A stretch of 64,000 bases of DNA from Acephala macrosclerotiorum (lineage: Eukaryota; Ascomycota; Leotiomycetes; Helotiales; Mollisiaceae): NCBI GenBank assembly GCA_014904845.1, contig MU119307.1:1-64000 (forward strand), written 5' to 3'. This document shows, one piece after another, positions 22,781 through 33,732 of this stretch. The position numbers were made by a program, and so were the translations under genes. Numbering within the stretch: position 1 is the stretch's first letter; the number at the start of each line of letters is the position of its first letter. Below the pieces are notes generated by a model. It was not told the origin of the DNA and ran no database searches. It saw only the letters and a program-made list of their open reading frames with translations.

Positions 22781-23692
22781 TCAGCCAAGCCGGACTACTG
22801 TATAGCAACCTTGGAACATCAAACAGCCGCAATCTATCCCTTCCCAGTGCATCTTTTGGCAATCCATCTTTAGTTTGAAGGGCTCATGCCGATAGGAGGG
22901 ATTGGTTGTCCCTTGGAATAACTTTGTAGCTAACTCTCCGTCCTTGAAACACAGTATGCCTTGGTGATAAAGTCGTCCGCCGAAACTTTCATGGATCTTG
23001 GCCAATAGATCAATGGGTAGTGGAGGGATGGTGCCTTCTTCCATCCGATGCCCCTCTTTGACATTTAAGCCCCCCCGAATGAAATCAACGTACGCTGTCC
23101 GCTTGACATTCGCGGATTCCGGAAGGGTCTTATTGATTTCCAAGAGACTCAGATAATCATCCAAAGAACGGCGGATACTCTGGAACATAGCCATTCTTAT
23201 TGTCCAACGCTTCCCAGAGGTACGGTACGGATCGAGATACAGGCCTCTATAGAAGTCTTTGGGAAGGAAAATCTCCAGTGACAGTTCCTTCAAAGATCCG
23301 TAGAGCGCACATTCATGCAGCCTTCCGAGGAATCTCCAAAGATCATGATTTCCAGCATAAGTAATATTCTGGAAATCCAAAGCCAATGATACGCTTTGGA
23401 CTTCGTACATTTTGTTCATCTGCCACCAGCGACGTTCTAGCGGCGTCGAGGACAGCCAGTGGAAAGAGTTCAGTTTCCAGATTAGGCCTCGACATTCGTT
23501 GCCTATTTGTTTGCATGTTCGAAGGATTGCGAGATCGATGGGTGAGAATCCCCTTGAGTGACAGTAGGAGGAGACGCGTACTTGAGTTGTGTTTCTGGGG
23601 TGGTCCAAGGCGATGAGTCCGGTTGGAGAAAGGACATGGGAGTAGATTTGATCCCGAAGCTCTCGAGGCAAATCAAGGAAGTAGTGCGGCAT
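22781..23692 (-). CDS. F-box-like (LPREIRD-type) protein, paralog B
   Basis: Single exon from the ATG at 23692, 303 aa. N terminus MPHYFLDLPRELRDQIYSHV, then a LAILRTCKQIGNECRGLIW helix shared with paralog C (SLLRTCKQVHRECKDIIW). Near the C terminus, IHESFGGRLYHQGILCF matches IHEVFGGQLYVDGALCF of paralog C. A 40-residue Cys-containing tail (WEGIDCGCLMFQG) is unique to this copy. Function unknown; a substrate adaptor is possible. Confidence 0.75.
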   Translation of the reverse strand: MPHYFLDLPRELRDQIYSHVLSPTGLIALDHPRNTTQVRVSSYCHSRGFSPIDLAILRTCKQIGNECRGLIWKLNSFHWLSSTPLERRWWQMNKMYEVQSVSLALDFQNITYAGNHDLWRFLGRLHECALYGSLKELSLEIFLPKDFYRGLYLDPYRTSGKRWTIRMAMFQSIRRSLDDYLSLLEINKTLPESANVKRTAYVDFIRGGLNVKEGHRMEEGTIPPLPIDLLAKIHESFGGRLYHQGILCFKDGELATKLFQGTTNPSYRHEPFKLKMDCQKMHWEGIDCGCLMFQGCYTVVRLG

Positions 23693-24049
23693 TTTGGAAC
23701 TTTGACGATTTTGGAACACTGATAATGCAGAAAATTGGAGCTCAAAGTAAATTGTATATAGTTTGGTGGATTAGGATATGAGCTGGCACTTGCGGGAACG
23801 ATGAATAGCGTCCCAGAGTCCAAAATAACATGGCGCCTACGACAAAAGCAATGGAACAAGAAAAAAAATAGTGTAAGCCTGAAACAAATCGGCATTCTTC
23901 AAGCGACTCTCTGCGCTTGCGGCAGGGGCTTGAAAGAGAGGATAGCACAATACAGAATCGCAACTAGAAAGGGATAACGTCCTTGGAGATCCAGACTACA
24001 TACTCTTCCGGGCCTCGGAATGCACAGCAGTCCGGGTCAAGCATCGATG

Positions 24050-24814
24050 TTAAGAATGATCTATATTACTTTGCGTCGGTAACCGGCCTGGGATAATCTT
24101 GATCTCGCCATTCCGTGGATCTAAATTGACGCTCTTGACGATCTGGACTCGGTCATCGAAGCATAATGCCCCATCCACGTACAGCTGGCCGCCGAATACT
24201 TCATGTATCTCCCCAAGCAGCCGATCGAGGCCACTTGGATCCAACAGCATCTCCTTCAACCACCTCTGCTTGCCCCAATGCGAGAATCTTGGCCATCCTG
24301 TATTCACTATCATTCGTGTCCATGTACTAGAATCTCGGTAGAATCGGCCATCCAAGCATTCTCCGTGTTTTCGCAAGTTCAGGATCTCTTTGAACTCTTC
24401 AAGGCCCCGAGGTTTCTCCCAGTCTGTGACCAATGCGATTGATTCCAGTCTGCCGGCACGACACCACTCTGCAAGGCCTCTGACGGAACTCGCCACCCAT
24501 TCCAGCTCGTCCCGGTCCATCATTTCGAGGCATAGCTTGAGCTGCCGGATGCGCCGAACATGGCGGTGCTTCGAAAGAGCGAGGAACTTGCGGTGGAGAT
24601 GGGTAGGCTCGCGGATGTCGAGTCTATTGTGGTACCAGATGATGTCTTTGCATTCTCGGTGGACTTGCTTGCAGGTTCGAAGAAGGGACAATGATCGCGC
24701 GACGTCAACGGTCCATGGAGAAAGGCTCACCATGCCCGAGTCCGATGCTAGCACATATGTATATATTTGATCGCGAATCTCTCGAGGGAAGACTTCAAGG
24801 AACGGTAGAGACAT
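24050..24814 (-). CDS. F-box-like (LPREIRD-type) protein, paralog C
   Basis: Single exon, 254 aa from the ATG at 24814; an upstream in-frame ATG at 24856 would add 14 residues, but MSLPFLEVFPREIRDQIYTY fits the start of the family better. It shares the TCKQVHREC helix and the EVFGGQLYVDGALCFDD element with its neighbours. It is divergent from CDT1, with 235 bases between starts, so the two probably share a promoter region. Confidence 0.75.
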   Translation of the reverse strand: MSLPFLEVFPREIRDQIYTYVLASDSGMVSLSPWTVDVARSLSLLRTCKQVHRECKDIIWYHNRLDIREPTHLHRKFLALSKHRHVRRIRQLKLCLEMMDRDELEWVASSVRGLAEWCRAGRLESIALVTDWEKPRGLEEFKEILNLRKHGECLDGRFYRDSSTWTRMIVNTGWPRFSHWGKQRWLKEMLLDPSGLDRLLGEIHEVFGGQLYVDGALCFDDRVQIVKSVNLDPRNGEIKIIPGRLPTQSNIDHS

Positions 24815-25049
24815 GGTCGTCGTTGTTGAGTGTGCAAGGGTGGCTGGAACAAGCATCGTCCCGAGATGTCCTAGTCAAAGTTACTTTACGCGAAAAGTCG
24901 CGTCGCGTTAGATCGCGACTCCCCAACCTCCTCCGTTTACTTCAACATAAGACAACCTCAGGTCAAGAACAACCCTTGACCTCCACCTTCCATGCTATTA
25001 CCGGTGCAGACCTACAACATAGCTCTTACCGCAGATTTATACTTTCACG

Positions 25050-26498
25050 ATGCCGGGCGCAATCAAGAGAAGGAAGCTGGCAACTACTAGCAAAGCTGCT
25101 TTCGTGAGCACTGGAGGACTTCAAGCATTCACCACGACATCGAAGGCAGTCAGCATTCAGAAGAACATCGAGAAGAAGGTACATGTCGATACCGTCGCGA
25201 TTACCTCCAACTTAGCTTCCACTACGAGCAAGAGAAGGTTCGTCGACAGCGACGAGGAAAGCACGCCAGAGAAGTCTTCAAGTCAGACCAGCGACCGAGA
25301 CATCAAACCTCTACCTTCACGACAGTCGAACGAATCACTTCACACTCCTGAAAGACCTATCCTAAGTCAACAATCCGCACCTTCAATCGACACTCCAACG
25401 AAAGGCGCACGAAGCCTGCTAGATCGATTCCGCATCGTTGACAAAACTCCGACCCGTTCACCGCTCTATTCCTCCAGCTCGAGCCCTTCAGTCCTTCAGT
25501 CAACTCCCGAGCGGATACAAATCGACCCTCCTCGAAACCTCCCTACCGAATTACTCGACCTCATCAATCTACACGCAGCATTCCTCACTGCACTATCGAT
25601 ACACTATGCGCATAATGGAACACACGCACCTGCAGATCTCCGAAATCTTTGCCCAGATGTTGCTCGAGCTTGGGGGAAACGCTCTGTCACTCTAGAGGAC
25701 ATCCGCAGAGCTCTTGGTGTGCTGAATGTAAGCATACCCGAAGGGAAATATGATCATCGGATATCACAACTTACTCTTTCGGATTATGGACATGGAAAGA
25801 TCTGCGTCGAGATCAGAACTGGAGCGGGGAAGCCCGGAAGAATTGCGAGACCAGTGAATGAGGACCTTCTTAATGATATCTTCGTTCGAGGACTGGTGGC
25901 AAGTTGGGAGGAGAAGACTGAGGGTATAACTACTACAGCATTCATTGAGAACTTGCCATTGGAAGCAATCACAACATGCCCTTCGTTGATCAAGATGTCG
26001 CCGATGCTTGCGAAGGGGCAGCGAAGATTGGAAGATTTGAAGGCGGGAATGAGCAGCAGGAAGGATGCAGAGAAGGAGAAGTCAGTTTCGCTAACTACCA
26101 ATGGACCGAAGCCCAGCCTTCTCGAGCGCCTACGAGCGAAGCAGCTACGCCAGTCTACTCTTGCGCCTCTTCCGTCTAAGGCTGAACTGGCTAGGAAAGC
26201 AGCAATGGGCAGGATTGATGAAGTCGTGGCCGTCCTCACCATCCTCAGCACGTCCAGCTCTGTTGGCCAGCAGCGCATCTCTTTCACCCTTCCTACAGTC
26301 ATTGGCAAGCTCAAGGATTCTTTCAAGACGCCAATGTCAAAGGAGGAAGCGGATACATGTGTGAGACTTCTAGCTGCAGAAATTGCTCCAGAGTGGGTGA
26401 AGATTGTGAAGATGGGCAAGACAGAGGCATTGGTAGTGAACAGAGACGAGAGACCAGGAGAATTGGATATCAAGGAACGTGTGAAGCGTGCAGCCTGA
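25050..26498 (+). CDS. cdt1: DNA replication licensing factor Cdt1-like protein
   Basis: Single exon, 482 aa. Cdt1 loads the MCM helicase at replication origins. The N-terminal ~170 residues are disordered and rich in Ser-Pro/Thr-Pro sites (TPEK, TPERP, DTPTK, KTPTRSP), fitting cell-cycle kinase control, with a basic MPGAIKRRKL start. Two folded parts follow: LPTELLDLINLHAAFLTALS onward, like the Cdt1 middle winged helix, and GRIDEVVAVLTILSTSS to EWVKIVKMGKTEALVV, like the C-terminal winged helix that binds MCM. I see no PIP-degron of the metazoan type. Assignment is by overall architecture, as fungal Cdt1 is poorly conserved. Confidence 0.75.
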   Translation: MPGAIKRRKLATTSKAAFVSTGGLQAFTTTSKAVSIQKNIEKKVHVDTVAITSNLASTTSKRRFVDSDEESTPEKSSSQTSDRDIKPLPSRQSNESLHTPERPILSQQSAPSIDTPTKGARSLLDRFRIVDKTPTRSPLYSSSSSPSVLQSTPERIQIDPPRNLPTELLDLINLHAAFLTALSIHYAHNGTHAPADLRNLCPDVARAWGKRSVTLEDIRRALGVLNVSIPEGKYDHRISQLTLSDYGHGKICVEIRTGAGKPGRIARPVNEDLLNDIFVRGLVASWEEKTEGITTTAFIENLPLEAITTCPSLIKMSPMLAKGQRRLEDLKAGMSSRKDAEKEKSVSLTTNGPKPSLLERLRAKQLRQSTLAPLPSKAELARKAAMGRIDEVVAVLTILSTSSSVGQQRISFTLPTVIGKLKDSFKTPMSKEEADTCVRLLAAEIAPEWVKIVKMGKTEALVVNRDERPGELDIKERVKRAA

Positions 26499-26879
26499 AG
26501 AGTCGGAGTCTTGAGGTGTCGAGAGAATCCAGAAATGATCGCTTTTACAAGTATGATACCCGATAATTAGTTTTGGATACGAGACCTGCAAAGCAGACAT
26601 GTCATAGGACTCTGTAGAAGAATCAACGAATGCATGAATGATGAATCAACGCTCTTCTCTATTCCTGATTGTGACTTCTATGACCGCAAAGCGCGCACGA
26701 CGAATGCATTCAACTCAACGTAAAACCAGCATCCCTCCCAACTGATATGTCCCTGGAGAGTTAGAATATCGCAGAAACAGAGCAATCAATGCCTCCATGC
26801 CCTCCATGCCACTTTACTAGCCTCAATCACCTAGAGTATGCAGATCATTCATCTATCGTTCCCCATTCACCAGTGCCCC
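26499..26879. terminator. Convergent 3' region, CDT1 and MBF1
   Basis: 381 bases between two convergent stop codons, holding both 3' ends. No gene seen. Confidence 0.4.
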
Positions 26880-27413
26880 TCACTTTTTCTTAGGGCCAAA
26901 GCGAGGAGCCCCAATATCACTTCCCCTTAGCTTAATGCCAAGCACCTTCTCCATACTCGCCAACAGCTTCTGATCCGGCGTCGCAGAACCTCTCTCGAAA
27001 TCCGCCACAACGCTCTGTGTCGTATTACACTTGGTGGCCAGATCCTTCTGCGTCATCTTGGGAGTCATCTTCTGTCTCTGGTCGGAGATGGCGTTGCCAA
27101 CTTCCTTTCCGACAGTTGTAGGCTTGACGATGTCATCGCTTCGATCGACTTTGGTGAGATGTTGACCTTCGACGCCGGGTTTGGAGGCCTATGGTGAGGG
27201 GTCAGTGGAGGTCTTGAGGAAGCTGAGGGCACAGAAATGAGGGGAACGTACAGAGTTACCAGCGCCGAACTTCTTCTCTGTGCCGATGACTGCTCCGCTG
27301 CGCTGGGCGGCGTTGAGTGCAGATTTGCCCTTTACGACTGTCTCGCGCTGTGCGCCTCCTGCGCCTCGAGTTCGGCTTCCAATCTTCGTAACGGAGTCCC
27401 AATCGTCAGACAT
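26880..27413 (-). CDS. mbf1: Multiprotein bridging factor 1 (MBF1)
   Basis: Two exons, 27413-27252 and 27188-26880, give 156 aa, the normal size. MBF1 links TBP to bZIP activators and also protects reading frame on collided ribosomes. The N-terminal MBF1 domain starts [17 protein letters not shown]; the C-terminal Cro/C1-type helix-turn-helix includes [20 protein letters not shown] and [18 protein letters not shown]; a Lys tail (GPKKK) ends it. The intron is GTACGT to CCATAG, 63 nt. Conserved housekeeping gene, divergent from the DUF1365 gene. Confidence 0.97.
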
Positions 27414-27892
27414 TGTGATATTTGTGTTATGTGAATGTTGGAGAGATAGAGTGAATGTGGGTATGGGATTCGAGTGTTTGCTTGTGGTGGGTAGAGGTGT
27501 TTGTTGTGCTATGAAGAAGGGAAGAAGGGCTGGATTGTTGACGGAATATCACAGAAATACTGATGATGAGGCTGTGGTGGCTCAGGCTCGAGTGGCACTG
27601 CTCTCGTGCTTGCCGGGTGAATCATAAGCTAGACTGCTTTGAGTCAAGGACCCTTGTCAGATCTCGAACATGTACTTCTTCTATTTTGGGAGTTTGATAC
27701 TGCGAACAGATGTAACTCGATGGGAATAACCTCTTCTTCTTTTCTCTGAATCTCTCCCTACGTCACAGTCGTCCGTAATGTAAAGATATTTGGATTTCCA
27801 GCTCAATTCGATTTCATCTTTAGCTAAACATCTTATAGTACACAACATTGCACCGCCACCGGTACCGGTGCCGCAGTTGAAGCGATCAGAAG
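27414..27892. promoter_or_regulatory. Divergent promoter region, MBF1 and DUF1365 gene
   Basis: 479 bases between divergent starts. It includes a near-palindromic accggtaccggt at about 27858, just upstream of the DUF1365 start; its role is unknown. Confidence 0.4.
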
Positions 27893-29754
27893 ATGGAAAG
27901 CTTCATCACCCCTCTTCTACCGTTTATTATCATATTTCTTGTCAACACAGTTGGCGGCTCACTAGACCTCACTCTCCTCGTTGCGTTCAAGGCCTATGCG
28001 CAATGGGACTCTGTCCACCAGTTCGTCGCCGCCAAAGTCAGCCCTGCCATCGTCATCAGAGTCGCGAAGCATGCATCTGCACTCTTCGCTATCCTACAAT
28101 TTACGCGTTTCCTTCGAGGTCTTCTTCGTTTTGACGCTTCCGATATCGAATCAAGTCTCAAAGCATTTCCTATCAGGCCCTTGTTCTTCCCATGCCAAAC
28201 CAGCCATATTCGGATGTTCCCCAAGAAGCATGGATTCTCGTACTCGTACCTCTTCGTTGGTATCCCAGTTGGATGGAAGGGCAATGCTGGAGGCATGCTC
28301 TCAGCAGAGGAAGAAGACAGTCGTTCTTGGTACCAGAGATGGCTCACTCTGACCCCCGGGAAGGCCTGGTGGACCGTCAACGGAGATGATTACTTGAAAA
28401 GAGGCAACAAGGGTGGCTTGTATGGAAAACTTCGAGAGTTTCTCGAAAGCCAGGTATGTATGTCTTCGTGTCCCGTCGTGATTCAAACTAACACACACAG
28501 GGTATTGATCACGAGCAGTACTCATATGCTTACCTCGTCACCGCCGCCAAGTTTCTCAACTATGCTTCGAATCCAGTCTCCATCTGGCATCTCTACTCGG
28601 CCGAGAAGGAGTTGAATGCTTTAATCCTCGAGGTCAACAACGCGTCTGATGAGCGTCATGTCTACTTTCTTGAGCCGAATATTCAGACTCTCGTTCCGAA
28701 AGACGGGCGTGATCTTGAAATCAAGCGGTATACTAGCAGCTGGAGCAAAGACTTCTACGTCTCAACCTTCAGCGACCGTGCTGGAAAATATTCAGTCGCA
28801 GTGTATGACCCACTGTTCCCGTTCATGAGCCGTAGCGGACCAATCAGTTGCACAGTCACTCTCAACTCCCCGGATCAACGGGCTATGCTCATCGCGAGAG
28901 TCTATTCGGCGGGCCAAGCTTTGGATCCATTATCAATGTCAGTGTGGGCAAAGATCAAATTCCTGAGATCTTGGTGGTGGGTTGGACTCGTGACGTTCTT
29001 TCCACGGACTGTGTATCAAGCCTTCATACTTTTCTTTCGAAAAGGAATGGCCTGGGTATCTCGACCCGAACCGAGAAAGGAGACTACGCCTCGTCATGCC
29101 CACCCTGTAGAAATCTTCATCGACCAGAAGTTCCGACAATTCCTCCGTGAGCGAGTTACCAGCTCTAAAGCAGACATTATTATACAGTATATCCCAGCCG
29201 GTCTAGTCAGCCCCTTAGATTCTCTAGAATGCATTACCAGAAAGAGCGTTGGAGCTGATCCCCACGAGGTCGAATTCCGGGTCCTCACACCAGCATTCTA
29301 CTCTCGCATCATCACATACGCAGATGTCTACGCCGGACTCCTCAAAGAGTTTCAAAGCCAGACCATCTTCATCTCGAATCTTGAAGTTCTCGAACACCTC
29401 AACTTCGGATCTGCAGAGGTGCACGGATTCAACGAGATCTCATGGGCTGGAGTCTGCTTCGGCCTGATCGAGAGATTGCGTTGCGAGGTCTCGGCCATTC
29501 CTTTGTTAGAGAAGCCAGATCCCGGTGCAGAAAGTGTCGATGTACCGCCATATTCTCCTCATGGCACGTCGGCGTTCGATAGATATGTTGCTGCCACAGC
29601 GTCGCGAGAGGAGGAATATCGGTACGCAAGCGAGGTCCTGAAGCTCGTGTGCACTGAGCGTTTTGCGGCAGGTTGGATGGAGATCTTGAACCTTGAAATC
29701 TTCCTCTTGAGAGTGGGTGTCGCTTGGCTTCTGGTCAAGTTCGCTCTGCCATAA
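27893..29754 (+). CDS. DUF1365 domain-containing membrane protein
   Basis: Two exons, 27893-28453 and 28501-29754, give 604 aa. The N terminus is a hydrophobic anchor (FITPLLPFIIIFLVNTVGGS). DUF1365 landmarks follow: RMFPKKHGFSYSYLFVGIPV, EQYSYAYLVTAAKFLNYASNPVSIW (quoted in part), LNALILEVNNASDERHVYFL, and KDFYVSTFSDRAGKYSVAVYD-type cores near the middle. The domain's biochemistry is unknown; bacterial homologs are often encoded next to lipid-modifying methyltransferases. In this fungus the C-terminal half carries further hydrophobic segments, including a terminal one (LLRVGVAWLLVKFALP). A membrane or lipid role is inference. Confidence 0.88.
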
Positions 29755-30973
29755 ATGTCCGTAGCTAGCTATGACTTCGTTGTTAAAGGCGGAAGTCAGA
29801 GAGCGAGTGATCGTTATCCTGGTTGCTATGATGGCAGAGTTCTGAGATGCGACATTGATGGGTAGTTCTGGACAGGCGTATAGGAGTACGACTTTATGCA
29901 TTTGATGGAGGGACTTTGCTTTTTCATCTGAATGGGTCTGCGAGCGTTGCATAGCATAGCATGGCGTACGGATAGATATGGTGAGATAGCGCTGAGGTAC
30001 AATGAGCAACGGTGCACATGGCAATTATTTTGAACTTCTCCCGAATTGTGTCCATTCACACCGACTACTGAATCACGGCCTCGAGAAACTACCCGAGCAG
30101 CGCCGAGGTTCTGTGAATCGCTTGGAACAACTTGTCCCTTATTTTCAAAGTCAAAATGCACCAGTGTGGCGCGAATCTCATCTCGATCTTTGGTTTTCCG
30201 TACCTGCAGCAACAGCATGATGCGTGGCGTTGTCATGGCACCCTCATCAACAAACGCGAAGAATGCAAATTCAACTCAAAGTCAAGCTTCCCCAAAACGT
30301 GTCAAAGTCTTATGTTCATGAAGCTCATCTCGGCCCACCAAGCGGACCCAGGATTACTCCAGATCGCCCTTTAAGTATAAATTTAGGCTTGCCGCCCCTG
30401 AAAAAAGTTGGATTTTAGGCTAGACCCCGCTGAGAATCTGATATGGCACCCATGATAAGCCGCGGGCGGAAAGTGGCGAAGACCCTCAACTGCAGCTGGA
30501 GGACTGCATGTTTACAGTAAAATGACCATGCTCTTACGATTCAAACAATGGTTCAAACAATGATTCATGAATTGTAATTGCAATTGTAATTGTAATTGGA
30601 TGTTTGTTTATAACAACACCGCATCTATTTCGTGATTGCGCCGAGTTCGTCCAAAGTGAACCTTCTCTCCCAATCAGCGGCGCCTATTTCAGCCAGATTA
30701 AGCTTGGCCTAATCTTGGTCGCTCCCCTGTTGCACCATCTTGCGATCTCCCACTCCAATCCTTTACCATCCATCAACTCGACTTCGATCTGTTGTCCCTC
30801 CTATTGTCTCGACTTCTCTCTCGTCATCGATGTTCATCAACGTCGACGTGCGATCGAAGAAGTGTTTGACGTCCGCTCGTTGATTCGAAAATATTAATCG
30901 CCTCCCCGAATCCTCCGCTCTCGACACCGTCGGCCCAAATACCTCCTGAACACGACATCGAACCTCCATCGTC
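29755..30973. other. Intergenic between DUF1365 gene and GH76
   Basis: About 1.2 kb without a supported gene. Between about 30540 and 30600 there are small direct repeats: caaacaatg twice, and a run of (caattgtaatt)-type units. The last 300 bases are C/T-rich, typical of a fungal promoter and 5' UTR, and fit expression of the GH76 gene that follows. Confidence 0.5.
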
Positions 30974-32551
30974 ATGCTTCCTACACTCGTTTCTCGCGCT
31001 GCGGCGGCGCTCCTAGTTGGAGGGAGTGCGGTACAGGCTCTTCAGCTAGACTTAACATCTGCGCGTACGTTGGTCTGGAAGATTGTTTACGCGCATGGCT
31101 GATGCTGTTGATAGAATCGATCAAGGACACCGCGGCGACGATAGCATACGATATGATGACATACTACAAAGGAAACCAAAGCGGAGGAATCATTGGAGTC
31201 CTGCCTGGCCCTCCGCCGAATCCGAGTTGGGGATGTGAGTCTCGAGAAGTTCTCTAAGAATTGAATTGATGGCTGACTTGGGGATAGACTACTGGTGGGA
31301 ATCGGGTGCAATGTGGGGTACGATGATTGATTATTGGCATTACACGGGCGATACTTCATACAACGATGTTACGGAGGCAGGTATCCAATGGCAGGTGGGA
31401 GAGAACGATGATATGATGCCTTCGAATTGGTCGCAGTCTATGGGGAACGACGATCAAGGTTTCTGGGGAATGACGGCTATGTCTGCTGCAGAGACCAACT
31501 TCCAGAACCCACCCTCGGGCCAACCATCTTGGCTTTCACTCGCACAGGCAGTCTTTAACACGCAAGCTGTCAGGCCGGATGCTACATGTGGTGGAGGGTG
31601 AGTTGTTCTTAGAGGAGGTTTTGATGTGATGCTAATATTTCGCAGTCTCCGGTGGCAAGTCTACCCATACTTGACTGGATACGATTACAAGAACTCCATT
31701 GCAAATGGCTGCTTCTTCAATCTCGGTGCAAGACTCGCTCGTTATACTAACAACGATACCTATGCCCAATATGCGGAGAAGACCTGGGATTGGATCCAAA
31801 GTGTTGGTTTGATGGATGCGGACTACAACATCTACGATGGTGCCCACATTGAAACCAACTGCACGGATATCAACAAAGTTCAATTCTCCTACAACATGGG
31901 CGTTTGGTTGCTCGGAGCGGCCAACATGTACAACTACGTCAGTACTCCCTTTCCCAAGTTCTCTTCCCAACTAACAAGAAACAGACCAACGGCAGCACAA
32001 TCTGGGAGAACCGCGTGAACCTCCTCCTCAATTCCACGTTCAACACCTTCTTCCCGGGAGACATCGCCTACGAAGTCGCCTGCGAACCCAAGCTCACGTG
32101 CACAACGGACATGTTTTCCTTTAAAGCCTACCTCACCCGTTGGCTCGCGGCAACGACCTTCGTCGCGCCCTGGACCCGCGAACTCGTCATGCCGAAACTC
32201 CAAGCCTCTGCAAAGGCGGCAGCGGCCCAATGCGTAGGAGGAGTCACTGGACGAGCTTGTGGTTTATCTTGGTCGAAAGCTCCAGCTTACGATGGGACGT
32301 CTGGTGTTGGACAACAGATGGCTGCTATGAGTGTTGTTTTCGTCAATCTGCTTCCGTTGCAGGCTGTTGCGGCTCCGCTCACGAATACTACGGGAGGAAC
32401 CTCCGTTGGGAATCCAAATGCTGGATCACAGTCCGTTGCCAATCCCGAAGCAATAAAACCAGCCACTGAAGGAGATAGGGTCGGAGCTGGGGTTCTGACG
32501 ACGCTCGTACTGGCGGGAGCTACAGGTATGTTTGGGTGGATGAGTCTATAG
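30974..32551 (+). CDS. GH76 alpha-1,6-mannanase/transglycosylase, Dfg5/Dcw1 type, GPI-anchored
   Basis: Five exons (30974-31064, 31115-31234, 31288-31597, 31646-31937, 31985-32551) give 459 aa in one frame. Dfg5/Dcw1 enzymes act at the plasma membrane and wall, cutting the GPI mannan core and crosslinking mannoproteins to glucan. A signal peptide (residues 1 to about 22) precedes the GH76 core with [11 protein letters not shown], the catalytic Asp pair in [11 protein letters not shown] (residues 125-126), [16 protein letters not shown] and CGLSWSK. A Ser/Thr/Asn-rich linker and a hydrophobic C terminus ([18 protein letters not shown]) form a GPI signal. Its convergent neighbour is another wall enzyme, GH17. 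Confidence 0.95.
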
Positions 32552-33732
32552 ACCTTGGGACTACCGGGGGCACGTTGTATTAATGTCTTTCTATGGGGTG
32601 AGAACATGGTGTTTTCTACTTTCATCGCGGTCCGGTGCAAGTTGCCTTTCTAGTTTTCAAAAGAGATGGTACTTGTCCAGCAGGGTTTCACGGCTTGTTT
32701 GCTTTCTCTGGAGTAGGATGGAGTTTGGGGGTGCGGATTTAGGTAGTAATGAACATACGTGCACACGTTTTTTTCCTCGATTCAAATTCCCTAAGTTTTA
32801 GGGGCCTGCTAGTTTCGTGATTTGATGCGAAGGCAAGAAGGGCACTCTTCTTCGGCCTCTTCTTCTCAGACGCTCCTTTCTTTCACGAGGTCCCTTCGTC
32901 TAGTAGTCTTCATTTGCTTCATCAACGTCCCTTCGCCTAGCTAAAAAGCTGAAGTACGCTACACATCTCTCAGCTCCTGTTCTCAAAGAAAAACAATGCA
33001 CACTCTTCTCTCTTCCAAAGCTTGTTCCAGAGAATCCGCCACGACCTGCTGTCTGGATGGAGACCCCTCCTTCCTTCCAACGGCATTTCAACCAATCCAA
33101 GATCTCTAATCTCAACCCCGCTCACTCATCCATTCCCCATCGCATATGCAATTCCATTTCAGCTCTCAAAGTCACATCCTCGCAGCCAGCGGCCCAGCAC
33201 GATTTAGGCCTCAGATTTCAATAACAGCAAAGCATACAAAAAATAGAAAATTGTAGACATCCCGCGCTCCAAGCCTAACCCCCTGGCGCCGAATTGTTTT
33301 AGAACGGGGCAACTTGGTAAGTTAGGTTAGGATAATTGGAAAGCCCCGCAAGCTCAGGGACTTGGAAGACATGCGGGAGGGTTTCAGCTTCACGAAGCAT
33401 CAAGCGAAGAGCAGCAACCTTAAATTCACCAAGCCCGAGGCCCAGAGCACCTTCTCCAAAGTCCTACGCTCCCTGGAACAATCTACTCTCAAAAATGAGG
33501 CACAGGAAATCACAAGGGGTAAGGATCATTGTCAGAATCGTTCATTACTTTTGTGTATGACACTGTCTTCGTGCCTTCTATTGTATGTGTATGAATGACC
33601 AGGAAGGTAAACTCGTCTCCCTTAGTCATGAGACTGGTCCCAAAAGAAATAAAACCACCCATACAATGATTACTCCCCATAATGCTCCGCCCAATGCAGC
33701 CGTGAATGTCCATACCATTAGAGGACATCTAT
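32552..33732. terminator. Convergent 3' region, GH76 and GH17
   Basis: About 1.2 kb between two convergent wall-enzyme genes. No gene is supported. A hydrophobic 28-codon frame just after the GH17 stop on the minus strand (MVWTFTAALGGALWGVIIVW, about 33626-33711) looks like a membrane helix but is too short to call. Confidence 0.45.

Noticed and set aside
33626..33711. Short hydrophobic frame just after the GH17 stop
   Set aside because: 28 codons, a single helix and no support; could be chance in 3' UTR.
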